Positions 63,948-64,000 of a stretch of 64,000 nt of DNA are shown here, in pieces. The number at the start of each line of letters is the position of its first letter. Positions within the stretch are counted from its first letter, which is position 1. The notes beneath the pieces were generated by a model. The model saw only the letters and a list, made by a program, of their open reading frames with translations. It was not told where the DNA came from and did not search any database. The translations under genes were made by a program, and so were the position numbers. This DNA comes from Anisakis pegreffii (lineage: Eukaryota; Nematoda; Chromadorea; Rhabditida; Anisakidae), in assembly GCA_035041965.1 (NCBI GenBank), contig JAPYMA010000623.1, positions 38,049 to 102,048 of the forward strand, written 5' to 3'.

Positions 63948-64000
63948 TACAGCTGTCGCGCCACGCACCATTGATACTTTCAAATTTATCCAAATCTCAG

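Overview
This looks like an AT-rich nuclear contig from a nematode, probably a parasitic one. Genes are split by short GT/AG introns. Several start codons sit 2 to 45 bases after a pyrimidine-AG acceptor that has no upstream coding exon, as expected for spliced-leader addition. Two genes lie head-to-tail with 35 bases between a stop codon and the next acceptor, like a nematode operon. An exon at the left edge resembles the nematode SXP/RAL-2 (DUF148) family. The exact clade cannot be read from the sequence.

Layout. 57-224 (+): partial SXP/RAL-2-like exon. 4292-7395 (-): complete S-adenosylmethionine decarboxylase, 8 exons, 371 aa. 7396-14541: mostly non-coding, with a foldback element at 13675-14060. 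14542-15514 (+): proteasome assembly chaperone PSMG3-like, 3 exons. 15555-21406 (+): mitochondrial isoleucyl-tRNA synthetase, 16 exons, 979 aa. 21407-27169: mostly non-coding, with a few exon-like open frames. 27170 to about 36557 (+): membrane mucin-like protein with a signal peptide, Ser/Thr/Glu-rich stalk, SEA domain and transmembrane helix. About 36900-37860 (+): fossil BEL/Pao retrotransposon reverse transcriptase. 40799-43411 (+): ZC4H2-like coiled-coil zinc-finger protein, 5 exons, 346 aa, with a hAT-type element in its third intron. 46637-58182 (-): RhoGAP-domain protein with a long disordered tail, 13 exons, 946 aa. 58183-64000: repeats, MITE-like elements, LTR-like ends and short ORFs.

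Exon chains were built by hand from splice signals, reading phase and remembered family patterns. Every junction given for the five complete gene models keeps phase; the last exons of the mucin-like gene do not resolve. The genes cover polyamine synthesis, proteasome assembly, mitochondrial translation, a cell-surface mucin, a neural-type zinc-finger protein and Rho signalling, and do not form one pathway. The only likely co-transcribed pair is PSMG3-IARS2. I found no clear new system. The best leads are the operon-like junction with an AUGUGAUG start, the RhoGAP protein that has Ala at the conserved Asn position, a possible second operon-like junction before the mucin gene, and three small inverted-repeat element types, one of them present in three copies.
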